This document shows positions 30,157-41,719 of a stretch of DNA of 64,000 nt, piece after piece; position 1 is the stretch's first letter, and every line of letters starts with the position of its first letter. The notes beneath the pieces are model-generated. The model saw nothing but the letters and a program-made list of their open reading frames with translations, ran no database searches and was not told the origin of the DNA. This DNA comes from Epiperipatus broadwayi (Eukaryota > Onychophora > Udeonychophora > Euonychophora > Peripatidae). Both the position numbers and the translations under genes were made by a program. The stretch spans positions 20,418,353 to 20,482,352 of the forward strand of contig JAQFVV010012394.1 of the NCBI GenBank assembly GCA_028023455.1, in the 5' to 3' direction.

Positions 30157-30599
30157 TATCCATTTATAATTACTTAATTAGAAAGCACCTTACCTAGAAC
30201 AATAGCTAATGAAAGCAACTGCCTCAGGTCAAGGGTTAAAGTAAAACTACTAGGATGACTGCATACATGTAAACTTTGTTCTTTATATTAGGTCTAGAGT
30301 GGTATTCAATAGAGGGTTTTCCTGGGAATGTTCTAGATTAGGTGTTTTCTAATTAAGTAATTATAAATTTATTTAACGCCCATTGATTATGTAAATAATA
30401 TTTGCCAAGGCAATAAACCTAAAGCATGTGCGGTTGAAAATGCAAAGGTAGGGACCTCTACAGGTCTTAACCCCTCTTTTGTTCCAATGCATAAGCTTGT
30501 TGTTAAGACCTGTAGAGGTCCCTACCTTCACATTTTCAACTGCACATGCTTTAGGTTTATTGCCTTAGCAGATATTAATTAAGTAATTATAAATGGATA
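30157..30599. mobile_element. TIR/hairpin element (MITE-like)
   Basis: Ends are a perfect 24-bp inverted repeat: tatccatttataattactta at 30157 and its complement ending at 30599. Weaker complementarity continues outward (aaaatatttaat on both sides). Inside, 65-bp arms (30407-30471 and 30502-30566) form a strong hairpin with a 30-nt loop. The 19-mer taattaagtaattataaat also occurs internally at 30350-30368 in direct orientation to the right end. No ORF. The superfamily is unknown. Confidence 0.65.
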
Positions 30600-30634
30600 A
30601 CTTCATCCATTAAATATTTTTATATATACATGAA

Positions 30635-31670
30635 TTTCTTCAGTGATTAAAGCATTGGATCATCAAGGTATAGATCCAGGATATTGTCATATTTTAAAGA
30701 ATATTTATAAAAATGCAACAGCAACAATTAGATTACATAATGATACTGGAAAAATCAACATTGTGAAAGGTGTAAGACAAGGTGACTCCATATCTCCAAA
30801 ACTCTTTACAGCAGTGCTGCAAGAAGTATTTTGTGGATTAAAATGGGAAACTAAAGGAGTGGAAGTAAATGGAGAGTATTTAAGTCATTTAGATTTCGCA
30901 GATGATGTAGTTGTTTTTGCAAATAATGCTTCAGAGCTGCAGAAAATGTTGCAGGAGTTAGCAGATGAAAGTAGAAAAGTAGGACTAAAGATAAATGTTA
31001 AAAAGACTAAAGTAATGTTTAATCAATTTGCTCAAAATATGAAAATAAAGATTGATTATGAAGAATTAGAAGAAGTTAACAGTTACAAATACCTTGGTCA
31101 GATTATTAATACAGATGGAAACATAATGGAGGAAATTAATCATAGAATTAAACTTGGTTGGAGTGCTTTTGATAGAAATAACTTGATACTAAAAGGAAAT
31201 ATGCCTATGTGTTTGAAAAGGATGGTTTTTAACAAATGTGTTTTACCAGTTCTTACTTATGGATCTGAGACTTGGACACTTAATAGAAGAGCAATACAGA
31301 GACTTCAGACCACTCAAAGGAGTATGGAGAGATGTATGTTGGGAGTAACAAGAAGAGATCGAAAATGCAATGTATGGGTAAGACAAAAAACAGGTGTTAC
31401 TGACCTTATTGAAAAAATTAAAAGATTGAAATGGAGTTGGGCTGGACATATTGCTAGAAGAGATGATAATAGATGGACAATTGAAATTTTAAACTGGATT
31501 CCAAGAGATTGTAAAAGACCCAGAAAGAGACCACATGTGAGATGGATGGATGAAATAAGAAAATGTGCAGGGGTGTTGTGGAGAAAAGAAGCTAAAGATC
31601 GGAGAAGATGGATTAAACTTGGAGAGACCTTCATCCTGCAGTGGATTGATAATGGTTGATGATGATAATG
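30635..31670 (+). mobile_element. 5'-truncated RTE LINE copy
   Basis: Flanked by a perfect 11-bp target duplication, atatacatgaa, at 30624-30634 and 31671-31681. It begins within the RT region (tttcttcagtgattaaagca) and ends with the same TGATGATGATAATG tail as the full-length copy. 5' truncation with target duplication is the normal product of target-primed reverse transcription. Confidence 0.9.
30643..31659 (+). pseudogene. RTE RT C-terminal fragment
   Basis: 338 codons open from the truncation point, corresponding to about residues 648-985 of the full-length protein at 25277-28234. It contains GVRQGDSISP and LDFADD but lacks the endonuclease, motif A and any native start codon. I count about nine amino-acid differences from the full-length copy, roughly 97% identity, so both are recent members of one family. 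The open frame reflects youth, not function. Confidence 0.9.
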
Positions 31671-31689
31671 ATATACATGAAAGCAGGCC

Positions 31690-33290
31690 ACACCTAAACA
31701 ATACCAAACAATAGTTTGTCATCAAGGCAACCTGTTTTCAAATAATACTGGTATATATTCATGTTACTTATGATCTAAGGTAATTAATTATATAGACATT
31801 AAAAACTGATAGTTGACTGAAAGAGGGTGAAGTTTTTAATTCAAAGATGTTTAAATAAAATGTAAATGCTATTCAAGAAGGCAGCTATGCTGTAAGCCAG
31901 TTGTAGTAGTAATTTATTTGTATAAAGGAATATTAAAATTGTAGAATTAATTGCAGTGTTATGCTTTATTATATATTATGCATATAAATGTATACACATT
32001 GTTTGTTTTATACATTTAACAAATGTTTCATATACTGAAATAAAAATATTTTCTGAAGAATAAAAAAAAAAACGTAGTTATTATGATTAATATGAATTAT
32101 CCTTTTACTTCAAGAATGCATTATTAAGCAAACACTTTTTATAAAGTTAACATTTTCAAAAAGACAACCTTCTTCTTTTGTGCTTTTTATTTTCAGACGA
32201 ATTATAAATTTAGAATAAATATTAAATTATCACTTAATTTAAGTGCATTTCATTTTAATATTTTCTGAAAGCATTTTAAGTTAAATGAAAATAACTTAAT
32301 GGTTAATTTAAAAAGATTATATATTGTGAATGTAAAAGCAAAATAAAATTGATTAAACGTTGTGAAGTATGTTAAAAAAAATAATTATTTAATTATTTAA
32401 TATTGATTATATATATATTAAAAAATACTGTAAAAACGTTTGCACAATTAGAAAACATTTACCTTGTTTTCAATTTAAATATACTTTTCTCTCAAATTTA
32501 GTTTAAATTATAATGGAATAGCAGTAAATTTTAATAATATCTTTTGTTTAAAGAAGAAAATATAGCTTTTATCACTAAACCGACCATGAATTTATAGAGC
32601 ACGGTAAATCTGAGAATTTACTTCCAATTACTGGTTAGTAAATACATATTTAGTTATTTGAAGTAGGAATTGGAAGATGTAAATCAGTTGTAAATTGTAT
32701 TCATATCTTGCAACTATCACCACCCTATATGTGATAAGTCTGATGAAAAAATGGCTTCTCTTTTACTTCTTTTATAGAAATGTGGTAAAGACCTTTATTT
32801 TGATGAGGTATTTAAAAGCTGTTATTAGCACCAAAAATTGTATTAGTGATATTTAAATAAGAAATTAAGTTGCGATAGTAATTGAATTTAAGTTCGTATA
32901 GTGATCTGGACTCAGCCTTATCTCATGACATTGAATAAAAACAGTTAAGTCGGAGATGCATAAACTGCAGAAATTGGTTTGATATTTTTTTTGGTCAAAT
33001 AGCCATTGATAAAATAATGTAAAAACATTGTAGATAGTTCTTTAAACATTCAACATCACTTTGACTTTTTTCATATATTTGCAGTTTGTTTAAGTTCCTT
33101 GGGAAAAATGAGTAATGTAAAACTTTGTCTTCTTGGTATATAAGGATTGGTGAAATTGCTAGACTAAGATTGAAGTATTCACACTTTAACATCAACACAA
33201 TAAGATTATCAGAATTCAAATCAGAAATGAAATTAAACTTTGATTGGAAAAGTGAAACATGTATGAAATTTTTTAAATTTTTTTTGGTGG
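31690..33290. other. AT-rich stretch without supported gene
   Basis: No ORF, RNA or recognisable repeat found. A-run at 32066-32075. Possibly unique intergenic or intronic DNA. Confidence 0.4.
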
Positions 33291-33350
33291 AAAAAAAGGG
33301 GGGAAAAAAGAAAAAAAAAGGAGGGGGGGGGAATATATATAAGGGGGAAT
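33289..33350 (+). repeat. Polypurine tract with G-runs
   Basis: About 60 nt almost purely A/G, with runs of six, nine and five G (33298-33303, about 33324-33332, 33344-33348) separated by A-runs. It could form triplex or G-quadruplex-like structures on the plus strand. Confidence 0.6.
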
Positions 33351-33354
33351 TCAT

Positions 33355-33800
33355 CTTTACTTATAGAGACTGCCTTGGCAGCAGATTGAAAATTTCCTAA
33401 TGTAGATAAGCGTGGGCTGTTATCATATGATAACAATATGGAACAAGATTTAGGGGTAAACATGGGGAGTTGGAAAACCATCATTTTCCCCATTTAATAA
33501 CTCAGGTGTGAGGCTACATTATCAAATATAATAAATAAATGTATAAGGATAAATGAGCATATAAGGAAGGAGCATGAAATCATGAACAAATAAAGATCAG
33601 CATGGAATAATCTATATAAATAGTTATAACAACTATACTTATAATAATAAAATACCCCACTATTTTCCTGAATGTATGTGATGATGGTATATTAGATATG
33701 ATAATATGTTGGAATATTTTCATCATCTACCAGTAAATGTTGAATGTGTATAGAAAGTTTTAAACTTTATTTAAACTTTCAAATATAAACAACTTGTTAC
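33355..33800. other. AT-rich spacer, no gene seen
   Basis: No supported feature between the polypurine tract and the SINE. Confidence 0.35.
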
Positions 33801-33814
33801 TAATAACACACAAA

Positions 33815-33990
33815 TAGACAACACTGGTTCGTAATTACACTATGTTTCAAGTAGAGTTCTCCACTCTCCTTCAGATGTTGCTGGTCTAATCAGTGGCAGT
33901 ATTCACATAGGAATCAAACTTGCACCTTTAAGTTCTTGAATATCAAATTTAAGGCAAACTCTTTAACCAACTGATCTATTCTGTCAAAGG
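33815..33990 (-). mobile_element. tRNA-derived SINE, diverged
   Basis: On the minus strand, atcagttggttaaagag (33975-33959) resembles a tRNA A box/D arm, and gcaagtttgattcc (33922-33909) a B box, with tRNA-like spacing. A non-tRNA body continues toward 33815. No clear target duplication or tail was found. Confidence 0.5.
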
Positions 33991-34053
33991 TAACAAATAA
34001 TAAAAATTTCATGTATTTATATATGCGAGTTGATTCAAATCCTTCTTAGTCTT

Positions 34054-34795
34054 TCAATTTTTTTTAAGAGCAAGATTAATTTGAGACATCCATATATTAT
34101 GTATTGCCACACTGGGTTGACTTATAAGATTATTTGCCATTGTCATGTGAGCAGCTTTCTCTGCACCTTTTCCTCTATCCAATATTTTTGTATTTTCCCA
34201 TTTAAACATATGGTCATTAAAACATATATGGTCTTCTGCTGCAGACACGTCTGTTTTTGTCTTTTAACCATTAGTTTGTGCTCTTTCAATTGCTGTTTAA
34301 CAGGGCAACAGGTCTCACCAATATATTTCCTTCCACATTCACATGGTTTTTCACAGATGCAGTTTTGTTTTTCAGCATTTCCAGTTTAGGCATGGCAGAA
34401 GTAAGAATTATTCAAAATGTGGTATGGCTTTGGAAAGCTGTCCTAATGTAATATTAACTGCAGATTTTCTTTAATTTGTCTGTCATTCCTGGTATATATG
34501 GATACACTACAGTACCAATAATTGTTTTTTCTTTTGGTGTGTCCTTTTGTTATCTATTAAAGGTTTCCTTGATGATGGCTGATGAATACCCATTCTTTAT
34601 GAAAGTTTATTTTATGTGAAACTTTTCATTTTCTCAATCATTGGTTTCCAAACAAACTTTATTTGCTCTGTTCCATAGTGATAGTATAATTTCTTGTTTA
34701 ATGCTTCTGATATGATTGTATGTATATGCCAAGTATTGGTCCCTATGTGTTGGTTTTCTATACACTGTTAGCTTCTTCAATTATATTTACAATGG
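34054..34795 (-). pseudogene. Penelope-like fragment: RT end and GIY-YIG (minus)
   Basis: Minus strand from 34795: VYRKPTH (the conserved Penelope VYRKPTHT), then a segment with KNGYS, and CGRKYIGETC..VKQ.LKEHK (the GIY-YIG signature with downstream H) near 34350-34290, continuing to about 34054. Stops and frameshifts interrupt it. It is a different, more diverged Penelope subfamily than the element at 24240-29650. Confidence 0.7.
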
Positions 34796-34815
34796 AATTG
34801 AAATGATAACATAAA

Positions 34816-35550
34816 TTGGCATTTTTAGATGTTCTTCTGCCAAGATTCCCTCAGGGCAAAGTAAAAACAACAGTGTGTAGAAAACCAATACCTACTGGCA
34901 AGTAATTGGCGTATACATCCAACTATGAATTATACTATCACTTTTGTTCAGAAACCAATAATTTGGAAAATGAAAAGATTCATATAGGTCAAACTATCAT
35001 GAAACATGGTTATTCATTCTGCTGTTATCAAAGATACCTTTAATACACATCAAAAAAAAAGACCCCAAAAGAAAAAAACAATTTATTTGTATTGTAATAT
35101 ATTCATACATATCAGAAATGGTGGACAAATTTTAAAAAAAATCTGTAGTAAATATGATATTAGAACTGCTTTTCAAAACCATTCTATACTTTGAGTAATG
35201 CTGAAGAATAAAAATTGCATCTATGAAATACCATGTAAATTTGGAAGGAAGTATATTGGTGAAACTTGTTGCCCTGTTAAACAGTGATTGAAAGAACACA
35301 AACTGATGGTTAAAAGAAAAAAAAATGTGTTCCTACAGTAGAAGATCATTTCTAATGACTATATGTTTAATTGGAAATATACAAAAATATTGGATAGATA
35401 TAAAAAGGTGCAAAGAAGAAAATTCAAGAAGCTGCTCATATGTCAATGGCAAACAATCATATAAGTCAACATAATGTGGCAAAACACAATGTATGGAAGC
35501 CTCTATTTAACCTCATTCTTAGAAAAAAATAAACAAAAACCTCTAATTAA
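34816..35550 (+). pseudogene. Penelope-like fragment: RT end and GIY-YIG (plus)
   Basis: Plus strand: FLDVLLPRFPQGKVKTTVCRKP at 34820-34885 matches the FLDV...VYRKP block, followed by a degraded linker and IPCKFGRKYIGETCCPVKQ near 35227-35283. In-frame stops are present. It is the same subfamily as, and head to head with, the minus-strand fragment at 34054-34795. Confidence 0.7.
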
Positions 35551-35559
35551 TCTTGCTTT

Positions 35560-35930
35560 TGAAAAAAATTAAAGGACTCAGGAGGATTTGAATTAACCCT
35601 CATATAAATATATGAAATTTATACTATCTATTGCCTTTAGATGGATAAGGTTCAATCTTCTTTACCCTCAAACTCTTCAACAATTTTGAAAATCTGATGG
35701 TAGAGCATTCAAAACCTCTTGTTGATTCCAATATTATTGTCATATCCATGTTGATTATGTCATTCTGATTTTTCACACATTGTACCTTAATATGTCCATT
35801 TAAAGAGACAGAAGAGGAACCATTTATTTTTACAAATGAATGGCTGTTTAAAGCATGAAAGTCTATATTCACGTTTATTATAATTTCATTAATTTTAGTA
35901 TGGACAATATACTTACATTTGAATATTACA
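35560..35930. other. AT-rich spacer, no gene seen
   Basis: An 82-codon minus-strand frame at 35624-35872 shows no recognisable motif. Confidence 0.35.
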
Positions 35931-35949
35931 TATTCAGGCTGAACATTTG

Positions 35950-36150
35950 GAAAGTAGAGAAAATTGAAGCCTTCACATTAAAGATCAAAGATTTTCTATC
36001 TGGACCAACTGATGAGTGCTGGTTTAGCATTAAATACACATATTAGAGATCATTTATTTGTTTTACATGTATGTGCTCATGTGTATCAGTTGCATATGAT
36101 AGAATGCATAGATGAAGAGAGCTTGAAAGTCTGCATTCAAATCCCTTCTA
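35950..36150 (+). mobile_element. RZ3 single-arm copy
   Basis: Matches the right arm of the RZ3 element at 22850-23012 in order: ctggaccaactgatgagtgc, agagatcattta, acatgtatgtg, catgtgtat, gagagcttgaaa. It ends near attcaaatccctt. One hammerhead with a mutated core. Confidence 0.55.
36004..36046 (+). ncRNA. Hammerhead motif, RZ3, core mutated
   Basis: CTGATGA and stem II GTGCTG-GTT-TAGCAT present, but GAAA reads TAAA (G12 lost). Stem I CCAA/TTAG has a mismatch. Confidence 0.5.
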
Positions 36151-36159
36151 AATATATAT

Positions 36160-39100
36160 ACACATAATGAGATAATTATATATCTCTTGACATGCAACAA
36201 CATAGTAGTGTGTGCATATATATATAAAATTGAAAGGAAAAGTGAAATAAGCAGATAAAAAATTTTGCGAATATTTTCTATATCACACTAGAATAACAGT
36301 TAAGAATTAAATAATTTTGAATGTAAAAAATATCAATAAAACATTTAAAAAGATCTAATTAATTTATTAATTTTGTTTTGAAATTAAAACAAGCATGTTT
36401 TTATGTTACAATAGATATACTGGTAATTTTGAAATTCCCACTATCTATTTTGATTAGATTTTTTTAAAATTAAAGCTCGTCTAACACATTTTTATCCCAA
36501 AAAGTTGTTTTTGAAAGGATTAAGGTAAATTGAAAAGAGTCATTGCCTTTTTTTAATCAAGATAAAGAAAATTTGCTTTTAATTACTGTGGTTTTTTATA
36601 CCCTGACTATAAAAAGTTTGGAAAAAAATATTACAGTAGTTTTTAAAGTTTTAGAGTTATACAGAGTTATTATAAAAATATAACTGAAGGCAAGAGACAG
36701 TGGAAATCCAGCTGCTGCTACTAGTTCACTGTGGTAGAGTTTGAATTTATGTAAGAAACAAGTCCACCCTTTATGTGGTTCACAACCCATATATGTGCAT
36801 ATAAGATGGCATAGACACTGAAGGAATACTACTGTGAGTCAACAGTTATCAGATTACCCTTTCTCAAAGATGACAATAAGTCATTCTATTGTTTAGAAGG
36901 GACCAGCTTATTCAGAGATTTCATCAGCTTGCCAAAGTATTTTATGTGAATACTGTTTTATCTATATGTAGAGAAGTGCAGTTAAAGGTACTGCATTAGA
37001 TATATATAAAGGACAGTTGGTGAGTAAAGTACATTATATATATTGAGAAGGATATTTTAAATAATTTAGTAAAAATGACAGTTTAAAGTTCTAATTTAAA
37101 AGTAAAACAATTTTTGCTTGAATTATAAGTCTAAAAACAAAAAGGATTGGTTCATAGATTATTTTAGTTTTAAAAAAAGTAAACTTCATAAATTTTTCTA
37201 GATTGGAAAACAAAAGAACTTGCTGGAGTATTTTTTTAAATGTTTACAATTAATTAGGAGTAACCTGTTAGAAATAAAAAGAAAATTTTTATGAAGGGCC
37301 ATCAAAGAAATAATATTTTTTTTTAAAAAAGAATTTTTTTTTGTTTACCATTAGAAATAATGAATTAATAACTTTGATTTATACTATTTTTTATATAGAC
37401 ACACATATATGTGAATTTTATGTATATTTTTACTATGGAATTAATTGTGAAAAATATAAATCATTTTTTATAAATGCCAGTGTTTGCACACATTTCCATG
37501 CACACACACAATGTTATATCAGCCAGTAATTATCTATTATAAAAACAAATTTCATTTATAGGTTTATGACAATTTAAATATGTTCATAAATTATTGTATT
37601 AATATTTGTATGCTTATATATATGTGTATATTTTATGTAAACCTATTGAAACATATTTGTAAATGACAGTGTAAAAGTAGATTTCTTTTTATATTAACCA
37701 AATCAGAAGGCTTAATTTATATGTATAGCTGTATTCTTCAGGCCTTAATTTTATTTTTCTTGTTATTAATACATTTATATTTCATTGTTAAAGTTATTTC
37801 GATGAATTTATCTAATCTTGAAATATTATAAACATTATATGTTAGGATTATATGTCTTGATCACTTTAACAGTTATAGTTTTTTGTTTCTGAACTGGATT
37901 TATGCATACTGGTATTATATAAAAGGTATTATATTTAGTGTTAATGGACATCCAGTTGATGATAATTTTATTACTTCTCTAATGCTGGATAGTGCCTAGT
38001 TAAAGTACACAAACTACATTTCATTTTAGTCAGTAGTACTAAGTGGTCAGAATATTGATGATGATCAGCATGTTTTATGTTTTAGTATTCCAGAATTATT
38101 GATTTTATTGTTATATATTCTGATGGATTAGCACTTAATGGCAAAGGCTAAATAATTAGCCTGGTCTATAATAGACCCATTTCAAGTCCAGTCTCAAGAT
38201 TGACTGTTTATTTTGCTGTTTATCATTCATGATGATGAATGATTATGGATTTTGGGTAAAGCTGGTGAACTTGTAGTTATTAATAGTTAGTTATGTGTTG
38301 ATCTCACAGGCTTATTTTTCATTTCTCATGGACATATTCATTATTATTTGTATATTTAAAATATTTTGTATTTACCTTGGGTTGAAGTTGATGATGAGTG
38401 CCATCATCCAAAGTTCACTCCAGTTTCCCATCACATTATAATATGTATATAATAAACTGCAGCTAAAATTTATGTATATAACTGTTGCATATATTTTAGT
38501 ATATTCTATTGTATGCATAAGCTATAAGGACCAAAATATATGCATTGTGTCAGAAAACAGGTATATTATCTTATGCTGATGTTTTTTATGTATATAATAA
38601 AAAATGCACACATCCATATATATATATGGCCTGATACTCTGACACAATTATTCAAATTAATATAAAAAGAAATACTATATCAGAGTTTAAATATATTTAT
38701 TGAATTATTATGACACCAAGTATAATCTCGATGATTTTGCCTCATATTCATAGTTATTCTGCTGGAAAAAAAAACATTTTTTCTAATTTGAATACTATTT
38801 GTTCTCTGGTAAATGATTCACTTTTTGTAATAAACCATGACTCTTTGGTTTTGGGTTTATGATAATTTTTCTTTTTGCACATTATTTAACACAGTTTGGA
38901 TCAAAGCTATGGCCATGTTCCCTTTCATGATTCTAAAACATCAATATATGATTGGCATCAGATTTTGGCTGACTTTTTATAATCAGAGAATGTTGCATCA
39001 TTTTAGTTTTAAGATTTACCTTTATTTCACCATAGTATTATATGAAGTTCTTTTGGTTGCAACCTACAGCACAAACCATGTTAGGTCAGTTCAGTACTTG

Positions 39101-39311
39101 CAATTTATATTTTGTATTGTTGATAAGTTTATTTAAATTAATGGGCAATCTAAATTCCACATTAAATCTGTCTAAGTGTGAGGAATTATCCATATAAATA
39201 ACTAAGAAATTTTATCAATGATGTTACTAAACCATCATCAATTGAAATTAACAATCTGGAATGAGTAGCCAATGAAAACTTTGTGTCTAAGATCTTGTGA
39301 GAGTTAGTCAT

Positions 39312-39320
<9 letters not shown>
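36160..39320. other. Long AT-rich stretch without supported gene
   Basis: About 3.2 kb with TA/CA-rich patches (36220-36230, 37400-37510, 38610-38630). A 99-codon frame at 38837-39136 is rich in F, Y and W with no recognisable family. No element termini found. Confidence 0.4.

Positions 39321-39348
<28 letters not shown>
39321..39348. repeat. (TA)n microsatellite
   Basis: Uninterrupted alternating TA of about 28 bp. Confidence 0.9.
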
Positions 39349-39349
<1 letters not shown>

Positions 39350-39350
<1 letters not shown>

Positions 39351-39700
39351 AACAGGACCTGCACAACCCCTTTGTTACCTCAGTTGTAACAATTTCCTGA
39401 TGAGCATGTTGCAGGAAGGAACTATCGATTGGCATTCCCCAATGCAGATGTTATCCCCCCCTATAACAGTATTTCCTGCTTATCAGAGGATGTAGCACCA
39501 TAGAGACTGGAAGCATCTAGACATTTCTGTGTTTGGTCTTCCAAATAGCACCACTAGAGTTCCATCTCACTACAACCTGACTTATGTAGGTCTAGTTATG
39601 CCAGACATAGCTCAGGAGGCATGAAATTCTTGTGAACAAGTGCAATGAATGATAAATGATGCAAAAAAAAAAAATAGAACTGAACAACTGGATAACTAAA
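39350..39700. other. GC-richer segment, possible solo LTR
   Basis: Starts tgtaacaggacctgcac straight after the TA run and is clearly richer in C and G than its surroundings to about 39650, with a run of seven C near 39460. No ORF. A TG start and sharp composition change would fit a solo LTR or element terminus, but no second copy exists in the window. Confidence 0.3.
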
Positions 39701-39739
39701 ATTAATTTTAAGTAACAATAATTTTATTTAATAACAGAT

Positions 39740-40435
39740 TTAAATAAATGTCCATCAAACAAAATATTTCATTGACAGTCCCTTGTATCTCTTCGGCCTA
39801 CTTCCAATAACATTTTATATGACTTAAAGAATGTAATTTGTTGAGAGTATAATAAAGTCCTTCTTTCAATAGTTCTTTAACAGTTTACATCTTTAATCAT
39901 TTGGTTAATTCACAGAGAGGAGTGCAATATGTGAAGACAACAGAGATAATAATGAAGACCACTAATAGCATTTAATTCAGAGTTCCACTTAATTCAAACA
40001 AATATTTCATTTACAGTCCATTGTGTATATTGGTATACATCCAACAATAGTACAATATGAATTAAAGAATGGAAGTTCTTTAACAATTTACATCTTTATT
40101 TCTTTAGTTAATTCACAGAGAGGAGTGCAATATATGAAGACGACAGAGATAATAATGAAGATAACTGATAGCATTTAATTCAGAGTTTTACTTAATTCAA
40201 ACAAATATTTCATTTACGGTCCATCGTGTTTCTTTGGTATACTTCCAATAATAGCACTTAAAGAATGTAATTTGTTGTATAATAAAGTCCTTCTTTCAAT
40301 AGTTCTTTAACAATTTACATCTTTAGTTATTTAGTTAATTCACAGAGAGGAGTACAATATATGAAGACAACAGAGATAATAATGAAGATAACTGATAGCA
40401 TTTTATTTAATTCAGAGTTTCACTTAATTCTGATT
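39740..40435. repeat. Degenerate tandem repeat, about 200-230-bp unit
   Basis: About three to four copies: ttaattcacagagaggagt at 39906, 40109 and 40336, each followed by gcaatat/acaatat, gaagac, cagagataataatgaaga and aattcagagtt, and by a segment with caaatatttcatt, tttctt/cttccaa and agttctttaacaatttacat. Unit lengths differ (203 and 227 bp) through internal indels. Confidence 0.8.
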
Positions 40436-40674
40436 GGTAGTCTTTTAGATAGTTGTCACATGTAAGGTGGCTTAAATTATCTCATGTATGAAGATATTCT
40501 TTACAGGCAAGAGCATTTCTATTATTCCATTTAATTTTAGGTGAGTCAAAGCACAATAAATATATTTCTATTCATTGTTATCCAAATCCAGGGTTGAATC
40601 CATAATATAAGCACATTTATCCTAGGTTCATTGGTTATCCATTTCAGGGTTTGAATTGTCAATATAAGTACATT

Positions 40675-40890
40675 TATATCCATTGGTTATTCAGGTAAAA
40701 TATAAGTGTATGTATTTCCACCTGTCCAGATATCAATTCATCTTGAAAATGCATTTATTTGATATTCACATATTCTTGTCCAGATTTGTCATTAATTCAC
40801 ATTTATATCCATTGGTTATTCAGGTAAAATATAAGTGTACATATTTCCATCTGTCCAGATATCAATTCATCTTGCAAATGTGTTTATTTG
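40675..40890. repeat. 129-bp tandem duplication
   Basis: cattggttattcaggtaaaa occurs at 40681 and 40810, and both copies continue through ctgtccagatatcaattcat with few differences. Confidence 0.85.
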
Positions 40891-40894
40891 GTAT

Positions 40895-41450
40895 TTCCGA
40901 TTTCATAAGACATATATATATAACATATATGCGTCAATAGCTCAAGGTATATCATTGTACATTTAACCATGACACATTGTTTTGGTATTCTTATTTCTCA
41001 ACTCGTATATATAACATGTTTTAATTCTGTGTTTATATTATTTTACTCAGAGTTTTCAAATAATAAATAAATCTTTTTTAAAAAAAAACAAAAACATGAT
41101 TTTTTTGATCTTTCAACTTATTTAAGTATGTGGTTTATTATACGCATATAACCATTAACTTTTAGTGACGTACTAATTCATATTTAAATATTTGAATTTA
41201 TTCATAGTATAGTATAAATTTACCGAATATATTCATTTTGTATAAATACATTCATTTTGATATTTTCTAATTTTATCTGGATTATAAACACATTCTAATT
41301 TAGTTAATTATAGTTATGGGTAATATTCATATATAATCAATATGCATGTAAGCATTTGTAATTTTAATTTAGTTATTCTAATATATAGCATAAATATTGT
41401 TGTTTGGTCTGCCATAGATGTATGGTTCTAGATATAAGTTGATCAACAGT
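40895..41450. other. AT-rich spacer, no gene seen
   Basis: Nothing recognised apart from short TA runs. Confidence 0.35.
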
Positions 41451-41456
41451 TTCATT

Positions 41457-41712
41457 TATAATTTATCACTAATAAAATGTATTTTCACATAGCTATAATT
41501 ATTCATAATTTATTTTAAGAAAGACGTTTTTTTTAATAAACACATATAAGTATTGAATAAAATGCCTTTTGATTATTGATATTTAAGACATCTAGTATTT
41601 ACAATTTATTATTAATACAACGTATTTTCATGTAGCTATATTTATTCATAATTTTCTTTAAGAAAGACGTTTTATTTTGTGTTTTTTTATAAACACATAT
41701 AAGTATTGAATA
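41457..41712. repeat. Diverged direct duplication, about 145-bp period
   Basis: atttatcactaataaaatgtattttca...tagctataattattcataat...tttaagaaagacgtttt...aaacacatataagtattgaa at 41460-41565 is repeated with changes at 41602-41712. Confidence 0.75.
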
Positions 41713-41719
41713 TTTTATG

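Noticed and set aside
31314-31691. 125-codon minus-strand frame
   Set aside because: Antisense shadow of the RTE coding sequence.
34560-34585. gctgatgaatac, possible hammerhead core
   Set aside because: It lies in Penelope-derived coding remnant, with no GAAA or helices.
38837-39136. 99-codon frame rich in aromatic residues
   Set aside because: No recognisable domain or codon pattern; expected by chance in AT-rich DNA.
39408-39440. CTGATGA followed by a small GCA/TGC stem
   Set aside because: The GAAA element is absent (ggaagg follows) and no stem I could be drawn, so not called a hammerhead.
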